From positions 3,965 to 29,312 of the forward strand of contig CABVRQ010000051.1 in the NCBI GenBank assembly GCA_902500695.1: DNA of 25,348 nt. Reading direction: 5' to 3'. Origin of the DNA: an uncultured Nitrospira sp. (GTDB taxonomy: Bacteria > Nitrospirota > Nitrospiria > Nitrospirales > UBA8639). This document shows positions 16,012-22,782 of this stretch, in pieces. Made by a program: the position numbers and the translations under genes. The notes beneath the pieces are model-generated. The model made no database searches. It was not told where the DNA came from and worked only from the letters and a program-made list of their open reading frames with translations. Numbering within the stretch: the stretch's first letter is position 1; the number at the start of each line of letters is the position of its first letter.

Positions 16012-16077
16012 GATTATCAGATTGGAAACAGCCCGAACGCGGAAGAGATCCGTAAAGAAGATTTTGACCTCCGCACC

Positions 16078-16106
16078 TTGTTTTTTTCTGGAGTCTCAAG
16101 TATATT
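16078..16106 (+). promoter_or_regulatory. predicted sigma70-type promoter for the small lipoprotein gene
   Basis: TTGTTT at 16078-16083, a 17-base spacer and TATATT at 16101-16106 match the sigma70 layout. Transcription would start near 16113, about 30 bases ahead of the ATG at 16144, leaving room for the strong GAGGAGG ribosome site. Confidence 0.5.
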
Positions 16107-16143
16107 TCGCGACTTGTTTATCTATTGAGGAGGGGTTCGACCA

Positions 16144-16464
16144 ATGAAATCATTTTCTACACTGTTCCTCTATGCTTCCTTCGGTCTCGCAATCTTGACC
16201 ATGGGCTGCGCTGAGATGAATGGCGGCGCAACGGGTGCAAGCGGCTCTCCGGCTTCATCAGCTTCACCATCGTCAAGCGCTGAAGCCACAGCCGTGACGA
16301 CTGGACCCACCAGAGTCTCCACGGGCACACAGGGCGACACGCTTGAAGCCTGCATTTCCCGGATACCTAGTGATGCAACTGCTGGCCAACGCATGATCGC
16401 CACGACGAGTTGCGAACGGGACGCCAAGGCCAGAACCTCCATTGACGCGGTTCCAGGCAAATAA
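16144..16464 (+). CDS. small secreted lipoprotein-like protein with two conserved-looking cysteines
   Basis: A 106-residue exported protein. Residues 1-21 are a signal peptide (Lys2 then a hydrophobic core) followed by Cys22 in ILTMGC. This resembles a lipobox but has Thr and Met at -3 and -2, so lipidation is likely rather than certain. Residues 25-60 are a low-complexity Gly/Ala/Ser/Thr linker. The compact C-terminal part contains Cys70 and Cys90 around IPSDATAGQRMIA, suggesting one disulfide. From memory, small proteins with a similar cysteine-flanked DATAGQRM segment occur in Nitrospira; I cannot verify this here. The ATG has GAGGAGG about 10 bases upstream, a promoter just before it and a terminator-like hairpin after it, so it appears to be a well-expressed single gene. 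Function unknown. Confidence 0.8.
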   Translation: MKSFSTLFLYASFGLAILTMGCAEMNGGATGASGSPASSASPSSSAEATAVTTGPTRVSTGTQGDTLEACISRIPSDATAGQRMIATTSCERDAKARTSIDAVPGK

Positions 16465-16470
16465 GAAATC

Positions 16471-16501
16471 GCTTGCTGGCGGATCCCTGCCACCAGCAAG
16501 C
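16471..16501 (+). terminator. terminator-like hairpin after the lipoprotein gene
   Basis: Perfect 9-base arms GCTTGCTGG (16471-16479) and CCAGCAAGC (16493-16501) enclose a 13-base loop, 6 bases after the stop codon. The tail ATTCTGTCT is only moderately T-rich, so termination may be partial. Confidence 0.55.
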
Positions 16502-16520
16502 ATTCTGTCTCTCGCCTCCA

Positions 16521-16552
16521 TTTGAATATCCAAAAATATTTAGATATTCAAA
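16521..16552. repeat. 10-bp inverted repeat, AT-rich
   Basis: TTTGAATATC at 16521-16530 and GATATTCAAA at 16543-16552 are exact reverse complements around a 12-base AT-rich centre. It lies between two terminator-like hairpins in the space between convergent genes. It could be an additional weak terminator or a protein-binding site. Confidence 0.5.
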
Positions 16553-16592
16553 GTCCCTCAGGTCTTTGGCTTCTCAATACACGATAGACGCC

Positions 16593-16625
16593 AATAAGAA
16601 AATCCAGGGTTTTTCGGTTCCCTGG
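16593..16625 (-). terminator. intrinsic terminator of the cupredoxin gene
   Basis: On the minus strand, CCAGGG and CCCTGG arms (plus-strand 16604-16609 and 16620-16625) enclose a 10-base loop and are followed by the T-rich tail ATTTTCTTATT. It sits 35 bases beyond the stop of the cupredoxin gene. Confidence 0.6.
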
Positions 16626-16659
16626 CAGTCCTTTTGAGATTTCACCAAGAAAGCCGCCA

Positions 16660-17106
16660 TTAGCTTGAGGAGAAATCTTTAATGAGGATCGCTCCCTCCA
16701 TGCCGGTATGCCCTTTTATCCAACATCGAAAGGGATAGAGACCGGCAGATGCGGTGAAAGACAACTCAATCGATTGACCCGGCTCAAGCACAACGGCATT
16801 GGCTTCCTGAAGCGCAACCCTTGGCTGATGCCATAGGACCTTAGCCTCCGGCCCGAACAATTCCTGACTGTGAAACACATGGCGTTCACGTCCCTGATTC
16901 CGAATCAGAAGACGAAGTGGCTGGTCGGTTACCCATTCAATCCTCGCAGGACTAAATCGAAATTCCTCCGCAGTCACCATGATGGTGGGTGGACCACCCC
17001 ATTCACACGAGACCTGCAGAACGAGGAAACCGATGACCCACAGCAGGCCCGGTTGCGCATTACGAAAAATCCTACGCTGTAGGTCAATCCATTCCCCGAA
17101 TTTCAT
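16660..17106 (-). CDS. membrane-anchored cupredoxin (type 1 copper protein)
   Basis: A 148-residue cupredoxin-like protein expected to bind copper outside the cytoplasmic membrane, either for electron transfer or copper handling. A hydrophobic N-terminal segment (19-33) ends in VSC, where Cys34 might be lipidated, though Gln at -3 is a poor lipobox; otherwise it is an uncleaved anchor. The fold segments are VTAEEFRFSPARIEWV (44-59) and RLLIRNQGRERHVFH (65-79). Likely copper ligands are His76, then Cys128, His133 and Met136 in FRCWIKGHTGM, the type 1 pattern. I start it at ATG 17106, which has GAGGAG 6 bases upstream, rather than at ATG 17139. It is divergent from the folB fusion, with a perfect dyad between them. 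Confidence 0.82.
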   Translation of the reverse strand: MKFGEWIDLQRRIFRNAQPGLLWVIGFLVLQVSCEWGGPPTIMVTAEEFRFSPARIEWVTDQPLRLLIRNQGRERHVFHSQELFGPEAKVLWHQPRVALQEANAVVLEPGQSIELSFTASAGLYPFRCWIKGHTGMEGAILIKDFSSS

Positions 17107-17144
17107 CGACATCTCCTCTATTCCACTCATGAAAGCCATCTATT

Positions 17145-17160
17145 CCGGAACCCGTTCCGG
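17145..17160. promoter_or_regulatory. perfect 16-bp dyad in a divergent intergenic region
   Basis: CCGGAAC (17145-17151) and GTTCCGG (17154-17160) are exact reverse complements separated by two bases. The element lies between the divergent cupredoxin and folB-fusion genes, where an operator would be expected. It is followed by no T-run, so it is not a terminator. No regulator can be named. Confidence 0.4.
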
Positions 17161-17224
17161 TCTATGGATGGACTCCTTTCAAAAATCACATGCACACGAG
17201 GAGGACGTTCTGACATAATGGCCC

Positions 17225-18136
17225 ATGTCCTCATCTATCGTCGTCAAAGGTATCCAGTTGTCCGCACGATGCGGGGTCACTGAAAGGGAAAGACAGCAAC
17301 CTCAACCCCTCCTGGTCGATCTCATCTTCCGATGCCCCAATCAATCGGCCTTTCAGAGCGATCAATTATCCGATACGGTCGATTATGGAACCATCACGCA
17401 ACGAATTCAGGCCATTGGAGAAGAGCAGGCCTTTTCCCTCATTGAAACAATGGCGGAGACAATCTGCCAAACCCTCTTTCAAGAATTTCCCATTACCCGT
17501 CTCAAACTATGGGTCAGAAAAATTCGCCCTCCGTTGAATAGGATTGAGGGGTCGGTAGGAGTTCAGTTGATCCGGTCACGCCAACCAATCGCCTCATCCG
17601 ATCTCAAACAACTTTCTCCTCTTCTGGTAGACCACCTTTCCCGACTTCCTCACGGAACCGTGTTGGATGTGGCAACGAGACGAGGTCGTCATGCGCTGTA
17701 TCTGGCTTCCAAAGGGTTCCCCGTTCATGGAATCGATCGTGATGCCGGCGCCCTACATGAGCTTCAGGCACAAGCCCGGGAAGCCGGCCGCTCCTCGATA
17801 ACAACGGAATCCATAGATTTAGAAGTGAATCCGCAACATCCCCCGGACTTAGGCACAACCAGGTATGATGTCATTCTCGTCTTTTTCTACCTGAACCGGC
17901 CGCTTTTTCCCCAACTCATTAAAGCCCTTAAATCCGGTGGCGTCATCATGTATGAAACCTTTCTTCTGGACAACCATATCCATCGACAACACCCACGCCG
18001 GAAAGAGTTCTGCCTGGAAACCAATGAATTGCTCACGCTCCTTCAAGGGCTCAGCATTCTCCATTACGACGAAGGGGATCACGCGGGACCTTCAGGACGG
18101 GCGTTTACTGCACGAATGTTGGCACGCAAACCATAA
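17225..18136 (+). CDS. folB: dihydroneopterin aldolase fused to a class I SAM-dependent methyltransferase
   Basis: A 303-residue two-domain protein. Residues 1-~120 are a dihydroneopterin aldolase (folate synthesis; cleaves or epimerises dihydroneopterin). Seen are GVTERERQ with the active-site Glu22, DTVDYGTI (50-57), FSLIETMAE (70-78) and a lysine in VRKIRPP (Lys99). Residues ~125-303 are a class I methyltransferase of the TehB-like type: motif I VLDVATRRGRHALYLA (146-161), the acidic GIDRD (169-173), YDVILVFFYLNR (214-225) and a typical GGVIMYETF strand (238-246). The glycine-rich motif I is atypical, with TRRGR where CGxGR is usual. The ATG at 17225 is fixed by an in-frame stop 9 bases upstream; the GAGGAGG at 17198-17204 lies 20 bases away, unusually far. 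The methyl acceptor is unknown. The PHP gene follows after 12 bases. Confidence 0.88.
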   Translation: MSSSIVVKGIQLSARCGVTERERQQPQPLLVDLIFRCPNQSAFQSDQLSDTVDYGTITQRIQAIGEEQAFSLIETMAETICQTLFQEFPITRLKLWVRKIRPPLNRIEGSVGVQLIRSRQPIASSDLKQLSPLLVDHLSRLPHGTVLDVATRRGRHALYLASKGFPVHGIDRDAGALHELQAQAREAGRSSITTESIDLEVNPQHPPDLGTTRYDVILVFFYLNRPLFPQLIKALKSGGVIMYETFLLDNHIHRQHPRRKEFCLETNELLTLLQGLSILHYDEGDHAGPSGRAFTARMLARKP

Positions 18137-18148
18137 CACCCACATCTT

Positions 18149-18994
18149 ATGAGCCGTATCGACCTTCATACTCACACCCATTTCTCGGACGGGAGCGAGT
18201 CTCCCACCGCACTCGTGGAGCTTGCTCATCAACAAGACGTGAGCATCCTGGCGGTGACCGACCATGACACGACTGAGGGCCTTCCGGAAGCCATGGAGGC
18301 CGCTCAACATCTCCCGGTTGAAATCATACCCGGTATTGAATTAAGTACAGAGTTTCAAGGGCGGGAAACGCATATGCTGGGGTATTTCATTGATCTGGCT
18401 GATCCTGAATTTCAAACAAGGCTTGAACAGCTTCGCACGACCCGCGTTGATCGCCTTCACCACATCCTAGACCGGCTCCACACCCTCCATGTTGAGGTGT
18501 CTCTCGCTGAAGTAGAGCATGTGGCCGGAAGTGGAACCATCGGTCGCCCACACATCGCACAGATATTAATTGAAAAAGGGTACGTGAAGGGGATGAAGGA
18601 AGCGTTCGATCGCTTCCTGGGGGTCAGAGGCGCAGCCTATGTTCGACGGATGGTCCCTGAGGCAGCCGAAATCATGACGTGGATCACTGACGCTGGGGGG
18701 ATTCCCATACTTGCCCACCCCTATTGGGAGGGATTGGGTGCGGATAAGACGATGGCCTCATGCCAGGCGTTGGTTGACCAGGGATTACAAGGGCTTGAAG
18801 TCTTTTATGGAACCTTTTCCGCTCGGCAAATTTCTATCAATCTCAACCTGGCCAGGAAATTTGACCTGCTCATGACAGGAGGCAGTGATTTTCACGGTGC
18901 CTTGAAGCCTGACATTTCGGTCGGAACGGGGCGTGGTTCGTTACGGGTTCCTCCCAAGTTGATCGATCACTTACGTCAGGCGGCCGGCCGGTAA
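18149..18994 (+). CDS. PHP-domain phosphoesterase (nucleoside 3',5'-bisphosphate/oligoribonucleotide phosphatase type)
   Basis: A 281-residue stand-alone PHP metallophosphoesterase of the YciV/TrpH type, a group that includes enzymes removing phosphate from 3',5'-nucleotides and trimming RNA 5' ends. All four metal motifs are present: HTHTHFSDG (7-15), TDHDT (37-41), PGIEL with Glu64 and HMLGYF (His75), GRPHIA (His135), AHP (His190) and GGSDFHG (Asp247, His249). Length is typical, and the YciV-type helical insert lies between 85 and 160. It starts 12 bases after the folB fusion, with no clear ribosome site, so translation probably relies on coupling and the two genes form one operon. The exact substrate is not determined by sequence. 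Confidence 0.9.
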   Translation: MSRIDLHTHTHFSDGSESPTALVELAHQQDVSILAVTDHDTTEGLPEAMEAAQHLPVEIIPGIELSTEFQGRETHMLGYFIDLADPEFQTRLEQLRTTRVDRLHHILDRLHTLHVEVSLAEVEHVAGSGTIGRPHIAQILIEKGYVKGMKEAFDRFLGVRGAAYVRRMVPEAAEIMTWITDAGGIPILAHPYWEGLGADKTMASCQALVDQGLQGLEVFYGTFSARQISINLNLARKFDLLMTGGSDFHGALKPDISVGTGRGSLRVPPKLIDHLRQAAGR

Positions 18995-19031
18995 TGCCCG
19001 ATAAGCATGAACGAGGCCCCATGACGATTTT

Positions 19032-20054
19032 TCAATTGTCCGTGGCTTCCACTATGTGATTTTCAAATCGTGTGCAGCCCTCAGCCAGCAGGCGATTGGT
19101 TAACAATTCCCCTGGCCATTCAATTGGCAAATCCGCCGTAAACACCCACACATCCGGAGACGTCCAAATCGGTCCATGGTCTTCAGGAAGATCCGGATCA
19201 AACAGATCGGTCCATACCGGCATATACACGCCATTCCCGCATTGAGTATGCAGATGCACGACCGTTCGACTTCGAACCGGGCCTTCCAGGTCATGCCACA
19301 CCGCAGCGGTTTCATCAGCCAATCGATGAAGACGAACCGCGTTTTGTGCATCATACAAGGCATAGGCCGCGTAATTAGGCGCTTCCAATAATTGAGGCGC
19401 CTTGGCCACTTCGGGACATTGATTGACGAGATGATCCATAATAGCCTGACAGTCTTCCTCGGAAAGAGCTTCCGGCAACGTGGTGTCAGGAACGCCAAGA
19501 ATTTCAAAAAATAAAAACGCGGTGGCTTCAACGGGTGGATGAAGTCTTGCCGCAATCGTCTGACGTGGCTGTCCATCAGCCAGGTTGGAAATATGGTCGT
19601 GAATCTTCTGCAGGCTTAAAAATTCCAAGGTCGAATCGGTCAGAAGCCTTGGTTCAACCGTAATCACCGCCTCTGGCGGGACATGCAGATGTTTCCGTAA
19701 CAAATCCGCCGTTTCCACAGGATCAATTTTCAACTTTAACGGAAACTCCAGATTGGCTTGGAGTGATAATTCAAATGAGGCAAGAATCCCATACTGTTCG
19801 CTGTCTTCGCTCTCATCCTCCATCAGACACGAGCTGGCCGCCTCCGCCAACAAATCGAATAACCACTCCGCCATACTTTCGTCCAGGGCGGCAAGAACGG
19901 TGAGCACCTCATGTTCGCGGTCCTGATCGAGTAACGCCTGCAACACTTCAATGGCTAAACTGGGATCCCCATGTTCGTGCCGCCTGGCATTAATGAGATG
20001 AATTAAATCCCGCGTGAGGGGATCAGGACGATACCAACTAGACATTGCATTCAT
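19032..20054 (-). CDS. unrecognised acidic cytoplasmic protein
   Basis: I do not recognise this 340-residue protein. It has no signal peptide or membrane helix. It is Leu/Glu/Asp-rich and largely helical in its first 150 residues, with a run of acidic residues (EDESEDSE) near 80-87. The second half contains short conserved-looking stretches such as NYAAYALYDAQNAVRLHRLADETAAVW and a region rich in Trp, Pro and Asp (PVWTDLFDPD, WTSPDVWVFTADLPIEWPG) that looks like a compact beta domain. I prefer ATG 20054; an in-frame TTG at 20102 would add 16 residues but has no ribosome site, and the ATG's own site is weak too. It converges on the PHP gene and lies 102 bases downstream of the yjbQ-type gene on the same strand. 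Coding status looks good from length and composition. Confidence 0.75.
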   Translation of the reverse strand: MNAMSSWYRPDPLTRDLIHLINARRHEHGDPSLAIEVLQALLDQDREHEVLTVLAALDESMAEWLFDLLAEAASSCLMEDESEDSEQYGILASFELSLQANLEFPLKLKIDPVETADLLRKHLHVPPEAVITVEPRLLTDSTLEFLSLQKIHDHISNLADGQPRQTIAARLHPPVEATAFLFFEILGVPDTTLPEALSEEDCQAIMDHLVNQCPEVAKAPQLLEAPNYAAYALYDAQNAVRLHRLADETAAVWHDLEGPVRSRTVVHLHTQCGNGVYMPVWTDLFDPDLPEDHGPIWTSPDVWVFTADLPIEWPGELLTNRLLAEGCTRFENHIVEATDN

Positions 20055-20156
20055 ATGTGTAAACGATTCCAGGCGAAGGTAAAAAAACTTCTGAAAAGGC
20101 AAATCATCAAAATTCTCAGGTTATTTTCACATGACTGGAACCCGTTTGCCAACTCA

Positions 20157-20570
20157 CTACTCTCCAATGATCTTCACCAGCACGCGCTTCCGACGTCTGC
20201 CATCAAATTCGGCGTAAAAGATTTGTTCCCAAGGACCAAAGTCCAAGCGTCCATTGGTGATCGCCACGACAACTTCCCGGCCCATGATTTGGCGTTTGAT
20301 ATGGGCGTCACCATTGTCCTCTCCGGTGAGATTGTGCCGGTAGGTACCCGTCTGCGGCACAAGGCGCTCAAGAAACTGTTCATAATCATGTAGCAACCCG
20401 GGTTCGTCGTCATTAATGTAGACACTCGCGGTGATATGCATGGCATTCACCAGGACCAATCCCTCTTGAATCCCACTCTGTTGTACCACACGTTCCACCT
20501 GAGGGGTAATATTCCGATATTCCCTACGTTCCTTAGTTTGAAACCAGAGTTCTTCTCTGTACGATTTCAT
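20157..20570 (-). CDS. YjbQ/UPF0047 family protein (possible secondary thiamine-phosphate synthase)
   Basis: A 137-residue single-domain protein of the YjbQ (UPF0047) family, a trimeric fold for which weak thiamine-phosphate synthase activity has been described in some members; the physiological role is unsettled. Family landmarks are NAMHITASVYINDDEPG (42-58), DYEQFLERLVP (62-72), Y-RHN-GEDNGDAHIK (77-92, with the conserved His90) and GRLDFGPWEQIFYAEFDGRR (107-126). Length is typical. The ATG at 20570 has GGGAGG about 5 bases upstream. It may be co-transcribed with the unrecognised gene that follows it on the minus strand. Confidence 0.92.
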   Translation of the reverse strand: MKSYREELWFQTKERREYRNITPQVERVVQQSGIQEGLVLVNAMHITASVYINDDEPGLLHDYEQFLERLVPQTGTYRHNLTGEDNGDAHIKRQIMGREVVVAITNGRLDFGPWEQIFYAEFDGRRRKRVLVKIIGE

Positions 20571-20763
20571 GATGCCTCCCTAATCACAGATTCCATACGA
20601 TGTATATTTTCCATAACGCAGATCCCGATATCAATCTTCATTATTACCAGGCACCACTGGCGGCTCAACTCTTTCATCCTTCGAATGGACGCGATCGTTT
20701 CCTCCGGGCGTTCTGTTCGCGGGGAGAAGAGACCATGTGTCCTCATCGATATGTCGTGAAGAT

Positions 20764-20792
20764 TTGACAGGAAATAGAAGTGATGTTAATAA
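20764..20792 (+). promoter_or_regulatory. predicted sigma70-type promoter for the SH3-like gene
   Basis: A consensus -35 TTGACA (20764-20769) and TAATAA (20787-20792) are separated by 17 bases in the 335-base divergent gap 20571-20905. A start near 20799 would give a ~105-base leader to the ATG at 20906. Nothing else of note is seen in this gap. Confidence 0.5.
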
Positions 20793-20905
20793 ACTTCATG
20801 AATGAGTATTTCTTCGTACACGATCCGCTGAATTGGCAAATTCATACTACGCCAACCTGGGACTGACATTCTCTTGCAGACCTCACGAATAAAAAGGAGA
20901 TAGGC

Positions 20906-21460
20906 ATGATGACCTCGACAATCGGTGCGGTGTTCACCCCGGAACAACCTTCTCGATGGAACGTGCTCTTTGCCCAGGAGCCTGATAAAGATTTGGAATT
21001 TGACGAAGGCTTGGAAGAGGACGACCTCAACCAATCCAAGCCCCCTTCAAGGAAACCGCTTTTCTGGATTGTACTTGTATTGTTGATTGGTGGAGTGGCC
21101 TATTGGGCTCTCAACTCAAATACCTTTACGCCTCAAGCAACCTCCACCGATACGGCTGCCATCACCAGGAATCAAGAGGGCCATGAATCCCAGGCTGGCA
21201 TGACAGCGCCAACCTTTCACGAGAATCAGAAAGTGACGCTGACGAATATTCTTGGAAGGTCCTTATTGATGGGAGATCCTGCCAACATTACGCCTGGTCC
21301 CATAGTACAATTAGGAGAAACATTAACGATTCTGGATGGAGCGTATCAGCCAACCGGATGGGTCTACCAGGTTCGAACGCAAACGGGGAAAACAGGCTGG
21401 ATCTCTGCCTTAAAGCTCGAATCACAGGCCGAAAACATGGGGGAGGCTTCCACCCGGTAA
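20906..21460 (+). CDS. single-pass membrane protein with periplasmic SH3-like domain
   Basis: A 184-residue protein with a cytoplasmic N-terminal ~50 residues (acidic stretch 27-41, then basic SRK), one membrane helix at about 52-69 and a periplasmic part. After a Thr/Ser/Gln-rich linker, residues ~107-172 have the strand pattern of a bacterial SH3-type domain: VTLTNILGRSLLMGDPAN, VQLGETLTILDGAYQPTGWVYQVRTQTGKTGWISALKL. Such domains bind cell-wall peptides or proteins. The ATG at 20906 has AAGGAG about 8 bases upstream and a good promoter further up. It is a single gene. The SH3 call rests on pattern (the GWVYQVRT and GKTGWI strands) and is moderately sure; partner and role are unknown. Confidence 0.7.
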   Translation: MMTSTIGAVFTPEQPSRWNVLFAQEPDKDLEFDEGLEEDDLNQSKPPSRKPLFWIVLVLLIGGVAYWALNSNTFTPQATSTDTAAITRNQEGHESQAGMTAPTFHENQKVTLTNILGRSLLMGDPANITPGPIVQLGETLTILDGAYQPTGWVYQVRTQTGKTGWISALKLESQAENMGEASTR

Positions 21461-21891
21461 GAAGGAGCCCTCCTGATTTTCAATGGGTTGGTAGGACCTG
21501 TGCCACGTAAGGATCAGAAGGTCGGTTACCTAGAATCATCCGGAATTCTGTTGAATCACCTGCAAATCATTCCGCTCCAACCGGAATATAACCCTCTCCC
21601 TATCCATTGAAGAGCTTCGCAATCCTTGCTACTCTGCACTGACGTGTATCGTCGTATTTTCGGCAATCGGATCGTGGCGACATTAAGCCTGTTGATCCAC
21701 ATGTGAGTCACCCAGGGTTCGGCGAGGAAGTATGGGGGGACTCAAAATCCCTCTCCAGTGCGGCCAAGGAGCGGGAACCTCCTTTGCGGCTTAACCCCAT
21801 ATAATTTGTCTTGGAATTGAACCGTTGCCGTCATGCATTTGTACCCGCGGTTCACGATCATTGACTGGCCACCGCCTTTGGAAAATACTTC
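21461..21891. other. 431-base intergenic stretch upstream of hpnD
   Basis: No gene seen on either strand apart from frames antisense to hpnD. It contains one stem-loop, with arms AAGGAG (21766-21771) and CTCCTT (21779-21784) around a 7-base loop, flanked by GCC and GGC that could extend it. It lies about 110 bases before hpnD and could be leader structure. The hpnD promoter should be here, but no pair of hexamers stands out. Confidence 0.4.
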
Positions 21892-22782
21892 ATGAAGCCG
21901 ATGACTCCGATTGAAGCGCAGACGTTCTGCACAAAATATACAAAGGATAGTGGCAGCAACTTCTACTACTCTTTTCTGTTCCTTCCACAGCAGCGGCGGG
22001 AAGCGATGTATACCATTTATGCCTTTTGCAAAATGGTGGATAGCGCGGTTGATGAACCGGCACCGGGAAGCCATCCCATCGAAGAAGTCCGCAAATGGCG
22101 ACAGGAATTGACTGCCACCTATCAAGGCCACCCGACCCAACCGGTCACGACGAGCCTCGCCACCCACCTGCAGACCTTTGACATCCCGGAGGCCCTGCTT
22201 CAAGAATTAATTTCTGGCGTCGAAATGGATCTGACGACCAATCGGTTTGCGACGTTTGCCGATCTGTATCAATACTGCTACAGGGTCGCTTCGGTGGTTG
22301 GGCTCATTTGCCTCAAGATTTTCCAAACTCAATCCCCTGCAGCAGAAGACTATGCGGTCAACCTGGGACTGGCATTTCAATTAACCAATATTCTTCGCGA
22401 TCTCAAAGGGGATGCCGAACAGAACCGTATCTATCTTCCGCTAGAGGACTTACAGCGATTTGGCTACTCGGAAGAAGCTCTCCTGCGCCAACAAGAATCG
22501 CCAGCGCTGGTTGAACTTGTGAAATTTGAATGCGAAAGAGCTCACACCTATTACCGCCAAGCTCAGGAAATTCTCCAAACCCTTCCCCCCGCCGATCAAA
22601 AGTCCCTGGTGGTTTCCGAAATCATGCGTGGGGTCTACAGCCGCATCCTCACACAACTCGAAGACCAACAGTATCAGGTGTTCGGCCCACGGATTCGAGT
22701 CGCCCCCCTACAACGACTCGGGATTGCCGCTAATATCTGGATTCGGTCATTTCTCTCCCATACCATTGCCCCATCAGTGTGA
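21892..22782 (+). CDS. hpnD: squalene/phytoene synthase family, presqualene diphosphate synthase HpnD type
   Basis: A 296-residue head-to-head prenyl synthase. HpnD condenses two farnesyl diphosphates to presqualene diphosphate in the bacterial HpnCDE route to squalene, the hopanoid precursor. Seen are the N-terminal GSNFYYSFLFLPQQRREAMYTIYAFCKMVDSAVDE, with the first aspartate motif D50xxxD54, then YCYRVASVVGL (128-138), typical of HpnD rather than HpnC, and the second aspartate motif RDLKGDAEQNRIYLP with Asp170 and Asp174. The first motif is DSAVD, where DDIAD is usual. The ATG at 21892 has no clear ribosome site. Its stop overlaps the hpnE start by four bases, so the two are coupled. hpnC and the squalene-hopene cyclase are not in this window. 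Confidence 0.9.
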   Translation: MKPMTPIEAQTFCTKYTKDSGSNFYYSFLFLPQQRREAMYTIYAFCKMVDSAVDEPAPGSHPIEEVRKWRQELTATYQGHPTQPVTTSLATHLQTFDIPEALLQELISGVEMDLTTNRFATFADLYQYCYRVASVVGLICLKIFQTQSPAAEDYAVNLGLAFQLTNILRDLKGDAEQNRIYLPLEDLQRFGYSEEALLRQQESPALVELVKFECERAHTYYRQAQEILQTLPPADQKSLVVSEIMRGVYSRILTQLEDQQYQVFGPRIRVAPLQRLGIAANIWIRSFLSHTIAPSV

